This document shows, piece by piece, positions 9,815 to 18,788 of a DNA stretch of 64,000 nt. Position 1 is the stretch's first letter; each line of letters opens with the position of its first letter. Both the position numbers and the translations under genes were made by a program. Below the pieces are notes generated by a model. The model saw nothing but the letters and a program-made list of their open reading frames with translations. It did not search any database and was not told the DNA's origin. Origin of the DNA: Devosia aurantiaca (GTDB lineage: Bacteria > Pseudomonadota > Alphaproteobacteria > Rhizobiales > Devosiaceae); the NCBI RefSeq assembly GCF_011058215.1, contig NZ_JAALFG010000001.1, forward strand, positions 873,001-937,000, written 5' to 3'.

Positions 9815-10619
9815 GGCCGGCCCCCGAGCGCCTGGTCAAAGCTGCGGGCGGCGGCCAAGAGGCTCTTCGTGTAGTCGTGCTTCGGCGCGCCGAACACTTC
9901 GGCGACGGGCCCTTCTTCTACGGCCTCGCCCTGTCGGAGCACCACGACCTGGCTGACGGTGTTGGCGACAACGGGCAGGTCGTGGCTGATAAAAAGCAAT
10001 GCCATGTTGCGCTCGCGGACCAACCGGTCAAGCAGACCCAGATTTCCGCCTGCGTGGTGACGTCGAGAGCGGTGGTGGGCTCGTCGGCGATCAGAAGGTC
10101 AGGCTTGCAGGCCAGCGCCATGGCGATGGCGACCCGCTGCCGCTGGCCACCGGAGAGTTCATGCGGGTAGGCCTGGGCGATGCGCTCGGGCTCGGGGAGG
10201 GCAACCTCGGCCAGAAGCGCAAGCACGGCCTGCTTCAGCGCCGCGCCCGACAGCGGTGCGTCGTCACGTTTGGCGCGGCGGGCGAGGGGCTCGGCCACCT
10301 GCTTGCCGATCCGCATCAAGGGATCAAGCGCGGTGAGCGGTTCCTGGAAGACGATGGCAACAGCGGTGCCGCGCAGCCGGTCGAGCGCGCGATTGGGCGT
10401 GCCAATGACCTCGGTGCCGCCAAGCTTCGCCGAACCTGCCGGCGACAGTCCCGCAGGAAGAAGGCCGGTGGCGGCAAGCGCCGTGAGCGACTTGCCGGAG
10501 CCAGACTCGCCGATAAGCCCAAGCCGCTCACCACGGGCCAGTGAGAAAGAAAGGTTCGAGACCAACAGCTTGCTGCCAGCGGCGATGGAGAGATTGTCGA
10601 GAGCGAGCACCGGGGTCAT
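9811..10619 (-). CDS. Peptide/nickel-type ABC transporter ATP-binding protein (DppD/OppD type), frameshift near 10041
   Basis: About 269 residues when repaired. Visible are Walker [11 protein letters not shown]-loop [20 protein letters not shown], signature [16 protein letters not shown] and Walker [20 protein letters not shown]. After TTQAEI the frame breaks. The next frame resumes with [20 protein letters not shown], which contains the switch histidine, and ends [20 protein letters not shown]. One C missing at about 10041 explains it. The start ATG at 10619 overlaps the stop of the permease gene. The Cys-containing C-terminal zipper seen in long OppD proteins is absent. Confidence 0.87.
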
Positions 10620-11464
10620 CGGGCGCGCCTCGTCGGATCGATAGTGTCGCGCAACCCGTCGGCCAGAAGGTTGACGCCGATGGCAAGCGACACCAGTGCG
10701 AGACCTGGCGCAATAGCGCCGAGCGGAGCGGTATAGACGGTGCCCTGGGCTTCCTGGAGGATCCGACCCCACGAGGCATTGGGCGGCGGCGCGCCTAGGC
10801 CAAGATAGGAGAGCGAGGCCTCGGCGATAACGGCGAGGCCGAATTGTAGGGCGAAATTGACCGATAGCGTCGGCCAGATATTGGGCAGGATGTGAATGGC
10901 GACGATCTTGGGCCAGGAACTGCCGGAAGTCCGCGCCGCCGTGATGTAGTCCATCACCAGCACGCGCTTGGCGAGGATGCGGGTGAGGCGCGCAACGATG
11001 GCGGAAAGCGCAATGCCGAGGGCGATGATAGCGGACCAGAGGTTTGCCGTGTCGCTGGCGGCAACCACCAGCATGGCGATCAGCAGTGTTGGGAAGGCGA
11101 TAAGGATATCGAGCGTCGCCGCGAGCGCGTCATCGAGCCACTTGCTGGCAAAAGCGGCAAGGAGGCCAAGGGTGACGCCGAGCGCTGCGCCGATGGCGAC
11201 GGCGCCAAGGCCGACGATCAGGGCGATACGGCTGCCGATCATCAGGTGGGTAAGAAGATCGCGCCCGAGCCGGTCCGTGCCGATCCAGTGGAGCAGGCTT
11301 GGACCCTCGAGCCGGCCACCGGCCATGGCGGTTGGGTCATATGGGAGCCAGACCAGGCTCAGGAGCCCGACAAGGACATGGAGTCCGACAAGGACGATAC
11401 CGGCCCAGAGGATTAGCGAGGGGCGGCAATGGTCCGGTGCCGCGGTGATGGCCGCAGGGGTCAT
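10616..11464 (-). CDS. Peptide/nickel-type ABC transporter permease (DppC/OppC type)
   Basis: A 282-residue membrane protein. A hydrophobic helix at residues 22-42 is followed by the conserved [18 protein letters not shown] motif, where OppC proteins enter their core. The EAA-like loop reads [20 protein letters not shown] then ILPNI. The C-terminal [20 protein letters not shown] is the family's signature end. It overlaps its upstream partner permease by four bases. Confidence 0.9.
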   Translation of the reverse strand: MTPAAITAAPDHCRPSLILWAGIVLVGLHVLVGLLSLVWLPYDPTAMAGGRLEGPSLLHWIGTDRLGRDLLTHLMIGSRIALIVGLGAVAIGAALGVTLGLLAAFASKWLDDALAATLDILIAFPTLLIAMLVVAASDTANLWSAIIALGIALSAIVARLTRILAKRVLVMDYITAARTSGSSWPKIVAIHILPNIWPTLSVNFALQFGLAVIAEASLSYLGLGAPPPNASWGRILQEAQGTVYTAPLGAIAPGLALVSLAIGVNLLADGLRDTIDPTRRAR

Positions 11465-12423
11465 GCCTCGACCCTCAGTTTATTGCGCAGGCGGGGGTCG
11501 ATCAGGCGCTGAGCGATGTCGGCGGCAAAGCCGATCAGCAGGACTAGGAGGGTCGAAATGAACAAGACGCCCTGCACATTGGGATAGTCTCGCTGCTGGA
11601 TGGCAAGCAGCAGCATGGAGCCAAGGCCGGGCAGGGAGAAGACGCGCTCGATGACCACGGCGCCAAGAAAGGTGCTGGCAAGCTCGATGCCAAGGATCGA
11701 GATCACGGGAACGGCGCCATTGCGCAGGCCGTGGCGCAAAAGCGCTTCGGGGAAGCTCGAGCCGAGCGCGCGGGCGGTACGCAGATAATCGCTGTCGAGA
11801 ACATCGAGGGTCGCGGCGCGCACATAGCGCAGGAGGGATGCGCCCATGACGAGGCCGATGGTGAGCGCCGGGAGGATCATGCCGGTCGCGGCTTCGCCGA
11901 AATTGCCCCAACCGCGCAGAGGAAATCCGCCAGACGGCAACCAGCGCAGGTTGATCGAGAACAGCGTGACCAAGAGGATGCCGACCCAAAAGACGGGGAT
12001 GGCGATCCCCAGCTGCGACACGACCGAAATTGCCGAGCCATACCATTTGTCCGAGCGCACCGCGGAGAGCACGCCGAGAGGGATGGCGAGCAGGAGGGCA
12101 ACGAGGAAGCCGAGGAAAGTCAGGGGCAGGGTGACCGACATACGGTTGCCGATCTCGTCCAGAACCAAGGCGCGGCTCACGAAGGACGTGCCGAGGTCGA
12201 GCCGGGAAAGATTGGCGATAAACGACGTGAACTGGAGATAAAGCGGCTGGTCGGAGCCGACCTGCGCGCGCGCTGCCGCGATCTGCTGGTCGGTGGCGCC
12301 AACGCCCAGAAGCGCATTGGCGGGATCGCCGGGCAGGAGGCGCAGCAACACGAACAGCACCACGGCTGCAAGGAACAGCGAGGCGAAAAGGATCAGCGTG
12401 CGGCGGATAAGGTAGGCAGAAAT
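11461..12423 (-). CDS. Peptide/nickel-type ABC transporter permease (DppB/OppB type), start uncertain
   Basis: About 320 residues. Family features: VLFVLLRLLPGDPANALLG near the N-terminus, LGIAIPVFWVGILLVTLFSI, the EAA-like DYLRTARALGSSFPEALLRH and the end FAADIAQRLIDPRLR. Homology-like sequence (YLIRRTLILFASLFLAAVVL) extends upstream of the first GTG start (12366). The reading frame there offers only ATT (12423) and no ATG, GTG or TTG. Either translation starts at a rare codon, or one base is wrong and an upstream ATG (12457) is the true start. It precedes the DppC-like gene with a four-base overlap. Confidence 0.85.
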   Translation of the reverse strand: MSAYLIRRTLILFASLFLAAVVLFVLLRLLPGDPANALLGVGATDQQIAAARAQVGSDQPLYLQFTSFIANLSRLDLGTSFVSRALVLDEIGNRMSVTLPLTFLGFLVALLLAIPLGVLSAVRSDKWYGSAISVVSQLGIAIPVFWVGILLVTLFSINLRWLPSGGFPLRGWGNFGEAATGMILPALTIGLVMGASLLRYVRAATLDVLDSDYLRTARALGSSFPEALLRHGLRNGAVPVISILGIELASTFLGAVVIERVFSLPGLGSMLLLAIQQRDYPNVQGVLFISTLLVLLIGFAADIAQRLIDPRLRNKLRVEA

Positions 12424-12477
12424 AGGAACGATCCTTGCGCGATGGTCGGCGCAACATAGCGGTGAGCTTAAAGTAAA

Positions 12478-12503
12478 GCCACCGGCTGAGGAGCCGGTGG
12501 TCG
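12478..12503 (-). terminator. Stem-loop between binding-protein gene and permease genes
   Basis: CCACCGGCT and AGCCGGTGG face each other around GAGG. On the minus strand the stem is followed by CTTTACTTT. It lies after the binding-protein gene and before the permease genes, so it is likely an intra-operon attenuator. The T run is interrupted, so termination would be incomplete. Confidence 0.5.
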
Positions 12504-12521
12504 TGTGTTCACGTTTTTAAA

Positions 12522-12645
12522 GACCTCATGGTGAGGTGCGAAGCAAAGCGCGGCCCCGAACCACGAGGTCGGGAGAGTAGAGGCGGCGGAGTGCCCGACC
12601 CCGTCCTTGAATTCTCGCCTTTGGCGAGCACCTCAGGATGAGGTC
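12522..12645. repeat. Long imperfect palindromic intergenic repeat
   Basis: GACCTCATGGTGAGGTGC (12522-12539) and GCACCTCAGGATGAGGTC (12628-12645) are inverted copies with two central mismatches. Between them CGAACCACGAGGTCGGG and CCCGACCCCGTCC are a second, looser inverted pair. The same core (CGAACCACGAGGTCGGG) occurs at about 26828-26844. It looks like a REP/MITE-type intergenic element of the kind common in alphaproteobacteria. Confidence 0.65.
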
Positions 12646-12654
12646 TCTAAAGCA

Positions 12655-14148
12655 CTATTCCGACTTCTCGATATCGTAGGCGAAGAACTGCGAGTTGAGG
12701 CCGTTGACCGGGTAGCCGGTCACATTGGCGGCGGAAACGACGATCTGCGGATAGAGGTAGAGCCAGTTGCTGGCAGCATCCTCGGCAATGATCTCGTTGG
12801 CCTGGCGCAGCTTTTCGGTCTGTTCGTCTTCCGACGAAGCGGCTTCCGCATCGGCCACAAGCTGGACGACTTCGGGGTTGTTGTAGCCCCAGTAGAAGTC
12901 GGGATTGCCGTAGAAGACGATATCGCGGTGGTTGACGTGCTCCTGCAGCGTCGCCTCGAAATTCTTCTCCTGATAGATCTTGGTGTACCACTCGTTGGCG
13001 GTGATGATGTTGATGTTCACCGTCACGCCGATCTTGGCATACTCGGTCTGCAGGAACTGCGCGACGATCGGATGCGGATCGTAGTCGGGCGTATCGAGGG
13101 TGAACTCGAAGCCGTCGGGATAGCCGGCTTCCGCAAGCAGCGCCTTGGCGCTTTCGACATCATAGGCATCGACGCCGGTGAGATCGACATACCACGGATC
13201 GGTCGGCGGCACGAAGGAGCCGATCAGCGTGCCATAGTCGCCCCAGATCGAGTTGAGCAGGCGGGCCTTGTCGGTGGCGCGGGCCAGGGCCTTGCGGACC
13301 AGCACATTGTCGAAGGGCGCAACGCGATCGTTGTAGGCGAGCAATTCCTTGGTCGTCGACGCGCCTTCGGTGACGGTGAAGGACGAATTGCCGGCGAACT
13401 GGGCCAGCGAGTCGGGGCTCTGAACCGAGGTGATGATGTCGACGGCGTTGGTCAGGAGCGCATTGTTGAGCGCGGTCGCGTCAGTGAAGTAGGTATAGAC
13501 CACTTCCCCATTGCTCGGGGCTTCGCCCCAATAGCCGTCAAAGCGCTCGAGCGCGAGGGCCGAACCGCGGCGCCATTCGGCAAGCGAATAGGGGCCGGTG
13601 CCGTCTTCGGTGGCGGTAATGTCGGTGGCGGCGTCGTTGACGATCCAGACATAGGACAGGTTATAGGGCAGCGAGATCGAGCGGGCCGAGAGCGTAATGA
13701 CCACGGTCTGGTCATCCGGCGTTTCGATGCCGGTGATGGTGGACAGGCTGCGCTTGCGCGAACTCTGCGAGGCTTCGGCGGTAACGCGCTCGATGGAATA
13801 TTTCACATCGGCTGCGGTCAGCGGCTCACCAGAATGGAAGGTCACGCCGTCCTTGAGCTTGAACGTATAGGTGAGGCCATCTTCGCTGGCTTCGTAGCTG
13901 TCGACGAGCTTGGGCTCGACCGAACCGGCATCGGTCAGCTGGAACAGCGCTTCATAAACGTTGCCGTTGAAGGCCTCGTTGATGCCCTGGCCAGCGCCGG
14001 CAGTGTTGTCGAGATTTTGCGGCTCATAGAGCGAGCCGATGCGGATCGAAGCGTCGGGATTGACCTCCTGCGCAAAGGCAGCAGGGGAAAGTGCGCTGCC
14101 GACAAGGAGGGCAGCAACAAGCAGATTGCGACGCAATTGGGGAGACAT
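12655..14148 (-). CDS. Peptide/nickel-type ABC transporter substrate-binding protein
   Basis: A 497-residue family 5 binding protein. The signal peptide MSPQLRRNLLVAALLVGSAL ends at AFA before QEVNPDASIRIGSLYEPQNL. Typical segments are YTFKLKDGVTFHSGEPLTAA near residue 75, APFDNVLVRKALARATDK and a C-terminal PQIVVSAANVTGYPVNGL. It captures a peptide or other small ligand in the periplasm for the four transporter genes downstream on the same strand. The ligand cannot be assigned: the DppA-specific start seen at 39.8 kb is absent. It is separated from the permeases by a hairpin and a palindromic repeat. Confidence 0.9.
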   Translation of the reverse strand: MSPQLRRNLLVAALLVGSALSPAAFAQEVNPDASIRIGSLYEPQNLDNTAGAGQGINEAFNGNVYEALFQLTDAGSVEPKLVDSYEASEDGLTYTFKLKDGVTFHSGEPLTAADVKYSIERVTAEASQSSRKRSLSTITGIETPDDQTVVITLSARSISLPYNLSYVWIVNDAATDITATEDGTGPYSLAEWRRGSALALERFDGYWGEAPSNGEVVYTYFTDATALNNALLTNAVDIITSVQSPDSLAQFAGNSSFTVTEGASTTKELLAYNDRVAPFDNVLVRKALARATDKARLLNSIWGDYGTLIGSFVPPTDPWYVDLTGVDAYDVESAKALLAEAGYPDGFEFTLDTPDYDPHPIVAQFLQTEYAKIGVTVNINIITANEWYTKIYQEKNFEATLQEHVNHRDIVFYGNPDFYWGYNNPEVVQLVADAEAASSEDEQTEKLRQANEIIAEDAASNWLYLYPQIVVSAANVTGYPVNGLNSQFFAYDIEKSE

Positions 14149-14290
14149 AGAAAAGCCCTATCATGGTTGAGCCCGGCACCGGTCCGGCTCGTCCCAAGCA
14201 AAATAGCGTCGCGAAGGCTTTGGCTCCACTGCAAGGGTAGAGTTTTCGTTCGCTCTGGATCGATGCCCTGAAAAGCCTTCCCGGTCGCGG

Positions 14291-15778
14291 TCAGCCGGGA
14301 GGTACTTTGTTCCCGGGCTGCGTTTGGGACGTTCGGGCCAGCAGCAGCCAGCTGAGCACGCTCCCGGCGAGGGTCAGAACGGCTGCGCCATAGCAGAGCA
14401 CGGCGAAGGCTTGGTCTGTCCCGGCGATGCGCGCCGCGTCGGTTGCAACCGAAGCGTCATTAGATGGGGCGACGCCGAACTCGGCCGATCCGATCGGCAC
14501 GCCCTGGTTGAAGACGAAGATGGCCAGGGCACCCATGGAGGCGACGGCGATAAGGCCGGCGACGCGAGCGACGGCATTGTTGATGGCCGATGCCGTTCCC
14601 GTTTCCCCGTCGGACACCGCGCCCATTACCGCCGTCGAGATCGGCCCGGCCACGCCGCTCATGCCGATGCCGAAAAGCGCCATGAGCGGTGCGATGGCAA
14701 ACCAGACCTGGTGAAGCGGCGCCGTGAGGCCGAGGCCAAGAAGGCTTAGGGTCACAATCAGCGAGCCAACTGCAATAACTGGCCCCGGACCGAGCCGATC
14801 GGTGAGCTTGCCGGCTGGCGTCGATAACATGGTCAGGACGATGCCGAAGGGAAGCATGCTAAGCGACACTTCGGCCGGGGTAACCGACCAAGCGGCAATC
14901 ATCACCATGGGGAGGTAAAAAAGCACGCCCGAAAGGCTGAAGTAGATTAGAAAGGTGACTGCCTGTGCACCGGAAAAGCGGCGGTCCGCGAACAGGGACA
15001 GCGGCAGCATAGGCGCCGCCGTCCGGTGTTCCCACCAAAGGAAGACGAGAAGCGCGATCAAGCCGGCGCCGAGATAGAGCCAGAACCATCCCGAAGCGTC
15101 GATAAAAGCCCACGAGACCAGGAACAGCATGGGAATGGCTAGGACGGCGCCCACAAGGTCGAGCGGCTTGCGGTCGGGCTTGATTGGGCTTGGCGTGCCC
15201 CAAAGCAGAGCGAGCGCAACGAGGCCCAGGGGCAGGTTGATGCCGAAGACCCAGCGCCAGCTTGCGTCGCCGAGCCAGGTCAGCAGCGCGCCTCCCAGCA
15301 CCGGCCCCAGCAGCGTGGTCAGCGAGGATGCGGCCGCCCAGATGCCGATAGCGCCGCCGCGCTCTTCCTTGGGATAGGCTTCGGCGATGATGGCGAGACT
15401 GCCCGGCACCATGAAGGCAGCGCCCAGCCCCTGAAAGGCGCGGGCGGCAATAAGGAGGGCAGGATTGGGGGCGATCGCCGAGACCAGCGACGCAGCAACA
15501 AAGAGCACGATGCCAGCCGCAAAAACATTGCGCAGGCCGAAGCGGTCGCCTGCGGCGCCGCCGAGCAGCAGCAGCGAAGACAGCGTCAGGAGGTAAGCGT
15601 TCGAGACCCACTGCACATCGGCGAGGCTGGCGCCGAGCGTTGTGCGGATGGCGGGCGAAACGATCGAGATCACCGACCCATCGATAAAGCCCATCGACGA
15701 GGCCGTGATTGCCGCAAAGAGGATGCGCCGGCGCTGGGCTGGGGAATAGGTGCTCATCCCTCTTGAGTATAGGAGCAT
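14291..15778 (-). CDS. MFS transporter, DHA2 (EmrB/QacA) type
   Basis: A 495-residue membrane protein with about 14 hydrophobic helices. Motif A-like and C-like signatures of drug:H+ antiporters are visible, for example GFIDGSVISIVSPAI near residue 30, LSSLLLLGGAAGDRFGLRN, and GLGAAFMVPGSLAIIAEAYP followed by KEERGGAIGIW. It probably exports a toxic compound using the proton gradient. Start choice is open: ATG 15778 has GGA about 9 bases upstream, and ATG 15757 (MSTYSPAQRRR) has AGAGGG directly adjacent, too close to work well. It diverges from the dehydrogenase gene. Confidence 0.87.
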   Translation of the reverse strand: MLLYSRGMSTYSPAQRRRILFAAITASSMGFIDGSVISIVSPAIRTTLGASLADVQWVSNAYLLTLSSLLLLGGAAGDRFGLRNVFAAGIVLFVAASLVSAIAPNPALLIAARAFQGLGAAFMVPGSLAIIAEAYPKEERGGAIGIWAAASSLTTLLGPVLGGALLTWLGDASWRWVFGINLPLGLVALALLWGTPSPIKPDRKPLDLVGAVLAIPMLFLVSWAFIDASGWFWLYLGAGLIALLVFLWWEHRTAAPMLPLSLFADRRFSGAQAVTFLIYFSLSGVLFYLPMVMIAAWSVTPAEVSLSMLPFGIVLTMLSTPAGKLTDRLGPGPVIAVGSLIVTLSLLGLGLTAPLHQVWFAIAPLMALFGIGMSGVAGPISTAVMGAVSDGETGTASAINNAVARVAGLIAVASMGALAIFVFNQGVPIGSAEFGVAPSNDASVATDAARIAGTDQAFAVLCYGAAVLTLAGSVLSWLLLARTSQTQPGNKVPPG

Positions 15779-15881
15779 AAGCCGCGTTCCAAGCAGCGCG
15801 AGTAGCGCACGGCTCCAATTTGCTTGTCACGAAGGCTGCGCCGAGGCGTTATGCTGCCTGCCGATAGAGACGAGAAAAGTG

Positions 15882-16920
15882 ATGCGCAGCGACAATCAGA
15901 TTTTGATTCCGGGTGCCGAGCTGGAGCGGCGCGTCCTCGATGCTCTACGCACTGCCGGCGCCAGCGCCCGATCTGCCGAGGCTGCCGTCCGCGCGATGAT
16001 GCATGCGTCGCGCGTCGGCGTCGACAGCCATGGCGTGCGTCTGGTCGAGCATTACTGCCGCATGCTGGGCGGCGGTCGGCTGAACAAGAATGCTGAGCTC
16101 AAGGTGCGCCGAACCGCTTCGGGCAGCGCCATGGTCGACGGCGACGATGGTCTTGGACACTACGCTGCCTACCATGCCGTTGAGATCGGCATGGACATCG
16201 CTCGCGAAGCCGGTGTCGCGGCCGTCGGTATCGAGCATTCTTCCCATCTTGGCGCCGCGGGCGCTTACGCCGTCGCCGGTGCCGAGCACGGCTTCATCAC
16301 CTTCGCAACCACCAATACCGACTCCATGGTGGCGCTGTTCGATGGCGCCGAGCGCTTTCACGGCACCAATCCGCTCGCCTTTGCCGCGCCTGTGCCTGGG
16401 AGCCGGCCATGGCTCCTGGACATGGCAACCTCGTCCATTCCGATGAACCGCGTCCTTTTGCACCGCTCGCTCGGCAAGTCATTGCCCGAAGGCGTCGCGG
16501 CGGATGGCTTAGGTAACCCGACGAGTGATCCCTATGCCGCCGAAATGCTTCTGCCGCTCGGAGGCGAAGCGTTTGGCTACAAGGGTGCCGGCCTGGCCGG
16601 TATTGCGACCATGTTTTCGGCGCTGCTGACCGGGACGACGCTCGATCCCGATTTCATTCCCATGTACGGCACCGACAACATCCACGAGCCGCGCAATATG
16701 GGGCACTTCGTTCTGGTGATCGATCCCGACAAGTTCGTGGGTGGCGCCCTGTTCGGGCAGGCTATACTGGGCTATCTCGCATCACTGCGCGGCGCGGCCG
16801 CGAGACCGGGGAGGCCCGATCATGGCGCCCGGTGACCGCGAATGGGCGGAAGCCGATCGGCGAGATCGCGAAGGCGTCCCGATCGATCCCGATACGGCGC
16901 GATTTCTAGGGCTGGACTAG
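15882..16920 (+). CDS. Malate/L-lactate/ureidoglycolate dehydrogenase family (LDH2), frameshift near 16817
   Basis: About 346 residues when repaired. NAD(P)-dependent oxidoreductase of the LDH2/MDG2 fold. Visible are the DSHGVRLVEHY motif with the catalytic histidine (about residue 51), the VGIEHSSHLGAAGAYAVAGA segment, GTNPLAFAAPVPGSRPWLLD and LPLGGEAFGYKGAGLAGIA. After SLRGAAARPGRP the ORF ends early at a TGA. The next frame continues MAPGDREWAEADRRDREG to TARFLGLD at 16920. The span has one extra base, so an additional C in CCC is likely. It overlaps the convergent DUF2177 gene by 15 bases. Confidence 0.85.
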
Positions 16921-17325
16921 GCTCGCGAGCCAAAAACCGCTCAATGCGGCGAGGCCCGTGAGCAGGCTGCCCCATGCCATGTCGACGATCGAGAGCTTGG
17001 TGGACCAGTTTCGCAGCGTTGCCAAATTGCTCATGTCATAGGTGCCATAGGCAACGAGGCCAAGGGCAAGGCCGGCCACAAACGCCCACAGCCAGGATTG
17101 GGCGGCGAGAGCCGGGATAATGGCGAAGCCGACAATGCCCGCGACATAGACGAGGTAAAATATGTCGGCTGGGACGAAGTTGACCTTATCACGCAGCAGG
17201 TGACCAATTTCGGCCTGGTAGAAGCGCCTCGCAATTATAGCCAGCCAGACGAAATCGAGCGCCAAGAACACCAGAGCCGCGCCGCCATAAGCGGCGAGGA
17301 TCGTGGGAAGATGCGTTGCAGCCAC
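16906..17325 (-). CDS. DUF2177 family membrane protein
   Basis: About 139 residues with four hydrophobic helices. Family features are visible: ALVFLALDFVWLAIIARRFY, the LLRDKVNFVPADIFYLVYVA loop and GTYDMSNLATLRNWSTKLSI followed by VDMAWGSLL. The GTG at 17325 is preferred because it is 8 bases after the stop of the anti-sigma gene and gives the normal family length; the longer ORF runs into that gene. Function unknown. Its position as third gene after rpoE-chrR suggests it belongs to the ChrR-controlled stress operon. Confidence 0.8.
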   Translation of the reverse strand: MAATHLPTILAAYGGAALVFLALDFVWLAIIARRFYQAEIGHLLRDKVNFVPADIFYLVYVAGIVGFAIIPALAAQSWLWAFVAGLALGLVAYGTYDMSNLATLRNWSTKLSIVDMAWGSLLTGLAALSGFWLASLVQP

Positions 17326-17332
17326 TTCGCGC

Positions 17333-17980
17333 CTAGATGCCGAGGAGTGGCTGCACGAGCCGCACCAATCGGCTGGTGAACCGCAAAGGCTTGTCGGTGA
17401 CGGCAAGGCAGATGCAGTCTTCTTCCGGATTTGCCACCGGCTGATGGGTCAGGCTGCCGTCGGCATCCTCGATGTCGCCGGGCCCGAACTCGTCGATCTC
17501 GTCGTGAAAGGCGCCCGTCAGCACCACGGTCAGCTCGCGCCCGCCATGGCTATGCTCGGGGACAGGCTTGCCGGCCGGAATCCGCAGCAGGCGAACCTGG
17601 GTTTCCTGGTCCTCTGTCTTGACCCGGATCTGGTGGGCGGTGCCCACCCTGCGCCACTTGAGGTCTGCGAGATCGGCGCCGAGATAAGATCGCAGCGGCT
17701 CCGGAATGACGGCGCTCGCGGGCCGTACCTTTGGTTGGACGGGCGGCGTTGGTTCGCGTCCGAGCCGCGCCTTGAGCGCTTCCCAAGCCCCCTCATCGCT
17801 TCCGACAGGTTCGATTTCCTCCAAAAGCGCGCCGCCTGCTGCTTCGGCAACGGCAAGGCTCTGGCGGCAGGTGCTGCACATGGCCAGATGCGTCGCCACC
17901 GCCAGCGACCAGCCTTCCGACAGATTGCCGGACGCATAGGCAATCAGCAGGTCATCATTGAGATGGTGGCGTATCGTCAT
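17333..17980 (-). CDS. chrR: ChrR family anti-sigma factor (zinc-binding, cupin)
   Basis: A 215-residue protein that would bind and inhibit the sigma factor encoded just upstream. The N-terminal anti-sigma domain carries His6, His31, Cys35 and Cys38 (MTIRHHL and ATHLAMCSTC), the same zinc ligands and positions known for Rhodobacter sphaeroides ChrR. The C-terminal half is a cupin with VPEHSHGGRELTVVLTGAFH, also expected to bind metal. In R. sphaeroides this pair responds to singlet oxygen. Start overlaps the sigma gene stop by four bases, the normal cotranslated arrangement. Confidence 0.9.
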   Translation of the reverse strand: MTIRHHLNDDLLIAYASGNLSEGWSLAVATHLAMCSTCRQSLAVAEAAGGALLEEIEPVGSDEGAWEALKARLGREPTPPVQPKVRPASAVIPEPLRSYLGADLADLKWRRVGTAHQIRVKTEDQETQVRLLRIPAGKPVPEHSHGGRELTVVLTGAFHDEIDEFGPGDIEDADGSLTHQPVANPEEDCICLAVTDKPLRFTSRLVRLVQPLLGI

Positions 17981-18543
17981 TGTTGCTCGTCCAGCGCAGC
18001 GCGTAGCCGCCCGAAGGCCAGCCTGAGCCGGGATTTGACCGTGCCGATCGGCAGGCCAAGCTTGGCCGCGATCATGCTGTGGGACGCCTCCTCGAAAAAC
18101 GAGAGGCGAATAATGTCGATTTGCTCGGCTGGCAACCGCTCCATAGCGCGGCGCACCGCTTCCTGGCTTTGCCGGGCCTCGATCTGTTTGGGTGCATCGG
18201 GCTCGGGCTCGATGCTGAGGGCCGGATCGTCGGGGTCGATTGCCGGCCGGCGCTGCCGCCGCCAGGCATCGATCCAGATGTTGCGGGCGATGGTGTAGAT
18301 CCAGGCCGAGGCCGGGCCCCGCGCCGGATCGTACTGGCCGGCCTTGCGCCAGATGGCGAGCATGGTCTCCTGCATCAGGTCTTCCGACACCTGTGCGTCG
18401 CGCGTCATCTTGATGAGATAGGCGCGGATGCGCGGCCCGAAATCGCGGAAAAGCGCTTCATAGGCGTCCATGTCCGCAGAAGCAGCAATGGCGACGATCC
18501 TCGCCCCTATGTCTTCGCCGGGCGAAGGACTGCGCTTTTCCAT
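17977..18543 (-). CDS. rpoE: RNA polymerase ECF sigma factor (RpoE/ECF11 type)
   Basis: About 188 residues from the chosen start. Region 2 reads YEALFRDFGPRIRAYLIKMT and SEDLMQETMLAIWRKAGQYD then ASAWIYTIARNIWIDAWRR. Region 4 reads LPAEQIDIIRLSFFEEASHS then MIAAKLGLPIGTVKSRLRLA. ATG 18543 is preferred because AAGGG lies 8 bases upstream, and because the best promoter (-10 at 18651-18656) would start transcription near 18644, so a start at 18651 would not be in the message. ATG 18645 as a leaderless start is possible. Paired with ChrR, it should direct a singlet-oxygen or oxidative stress regulon. Confidence 0.9.
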   Translation of the reverse strand: MEKRSPSPGEDIGARIVAIAASADMDAYEALFRDFGPRIRAYLIKMTRDAQVSEDLMQETMLAIWRKAGQYDPARGPASAWIYTIARNIWIDAWRRQRRPAIDPDDPALSIEPEPDAPKQIEARQSQEAVRRAMERLPAEQIDIIRLSFFEEASHSMIAAKLGLPIGTVKSRLRLAFGRLRAALDEQQ

Positions 18544-18650
18544 CACGGGCATGCCCTTGATCTGCGCAGGCACGGCAAGGCGACGGCGCGGTGGTCGAGC
18601 CGTATCCTCGCATGGTCCGTTGGATGGGTAAATCGCAAGTGTCATGCCCA

Positions 18651-18680
18651 AAACTACGGCGCCTGTTAGGGGCCGGATCA
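18651..18680 (-). promoter_or_regulatory. Candidate RpoE (ECF11) autoregulatory promoter
   Basis: On the minus strand TGATCC (18680-18675) is followed after exactly 18 bases by TAGTTT (18656-18651). TGATCC with an 18-base spacer matches the -35 and spacing I recall for R. sphaeroides RpoE promoters; the -10 is a looser match. It lies directly upstream of rpoE-chrR, fitting positive autoregulation. Confidence 0.6.
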
Positions 18681-18788
18681 GCCTTGGCGCGAAATATCGA
18701 GGCGCCGGCAGCGAAAGTTTTTAGCGGCTCCTTTTGATCTATGTTAGCCCCTAATTGGTGTAGGTGCGATGCTCAAGGGGTCGGCTTT

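Noticed and set aside
12607..14271. Plus-strand 554-codon open frame
   Set aside because: It is antisense to the peptide-binding protein gene, which has a signal peptide and family motifs; the antisense product has shadow composition.
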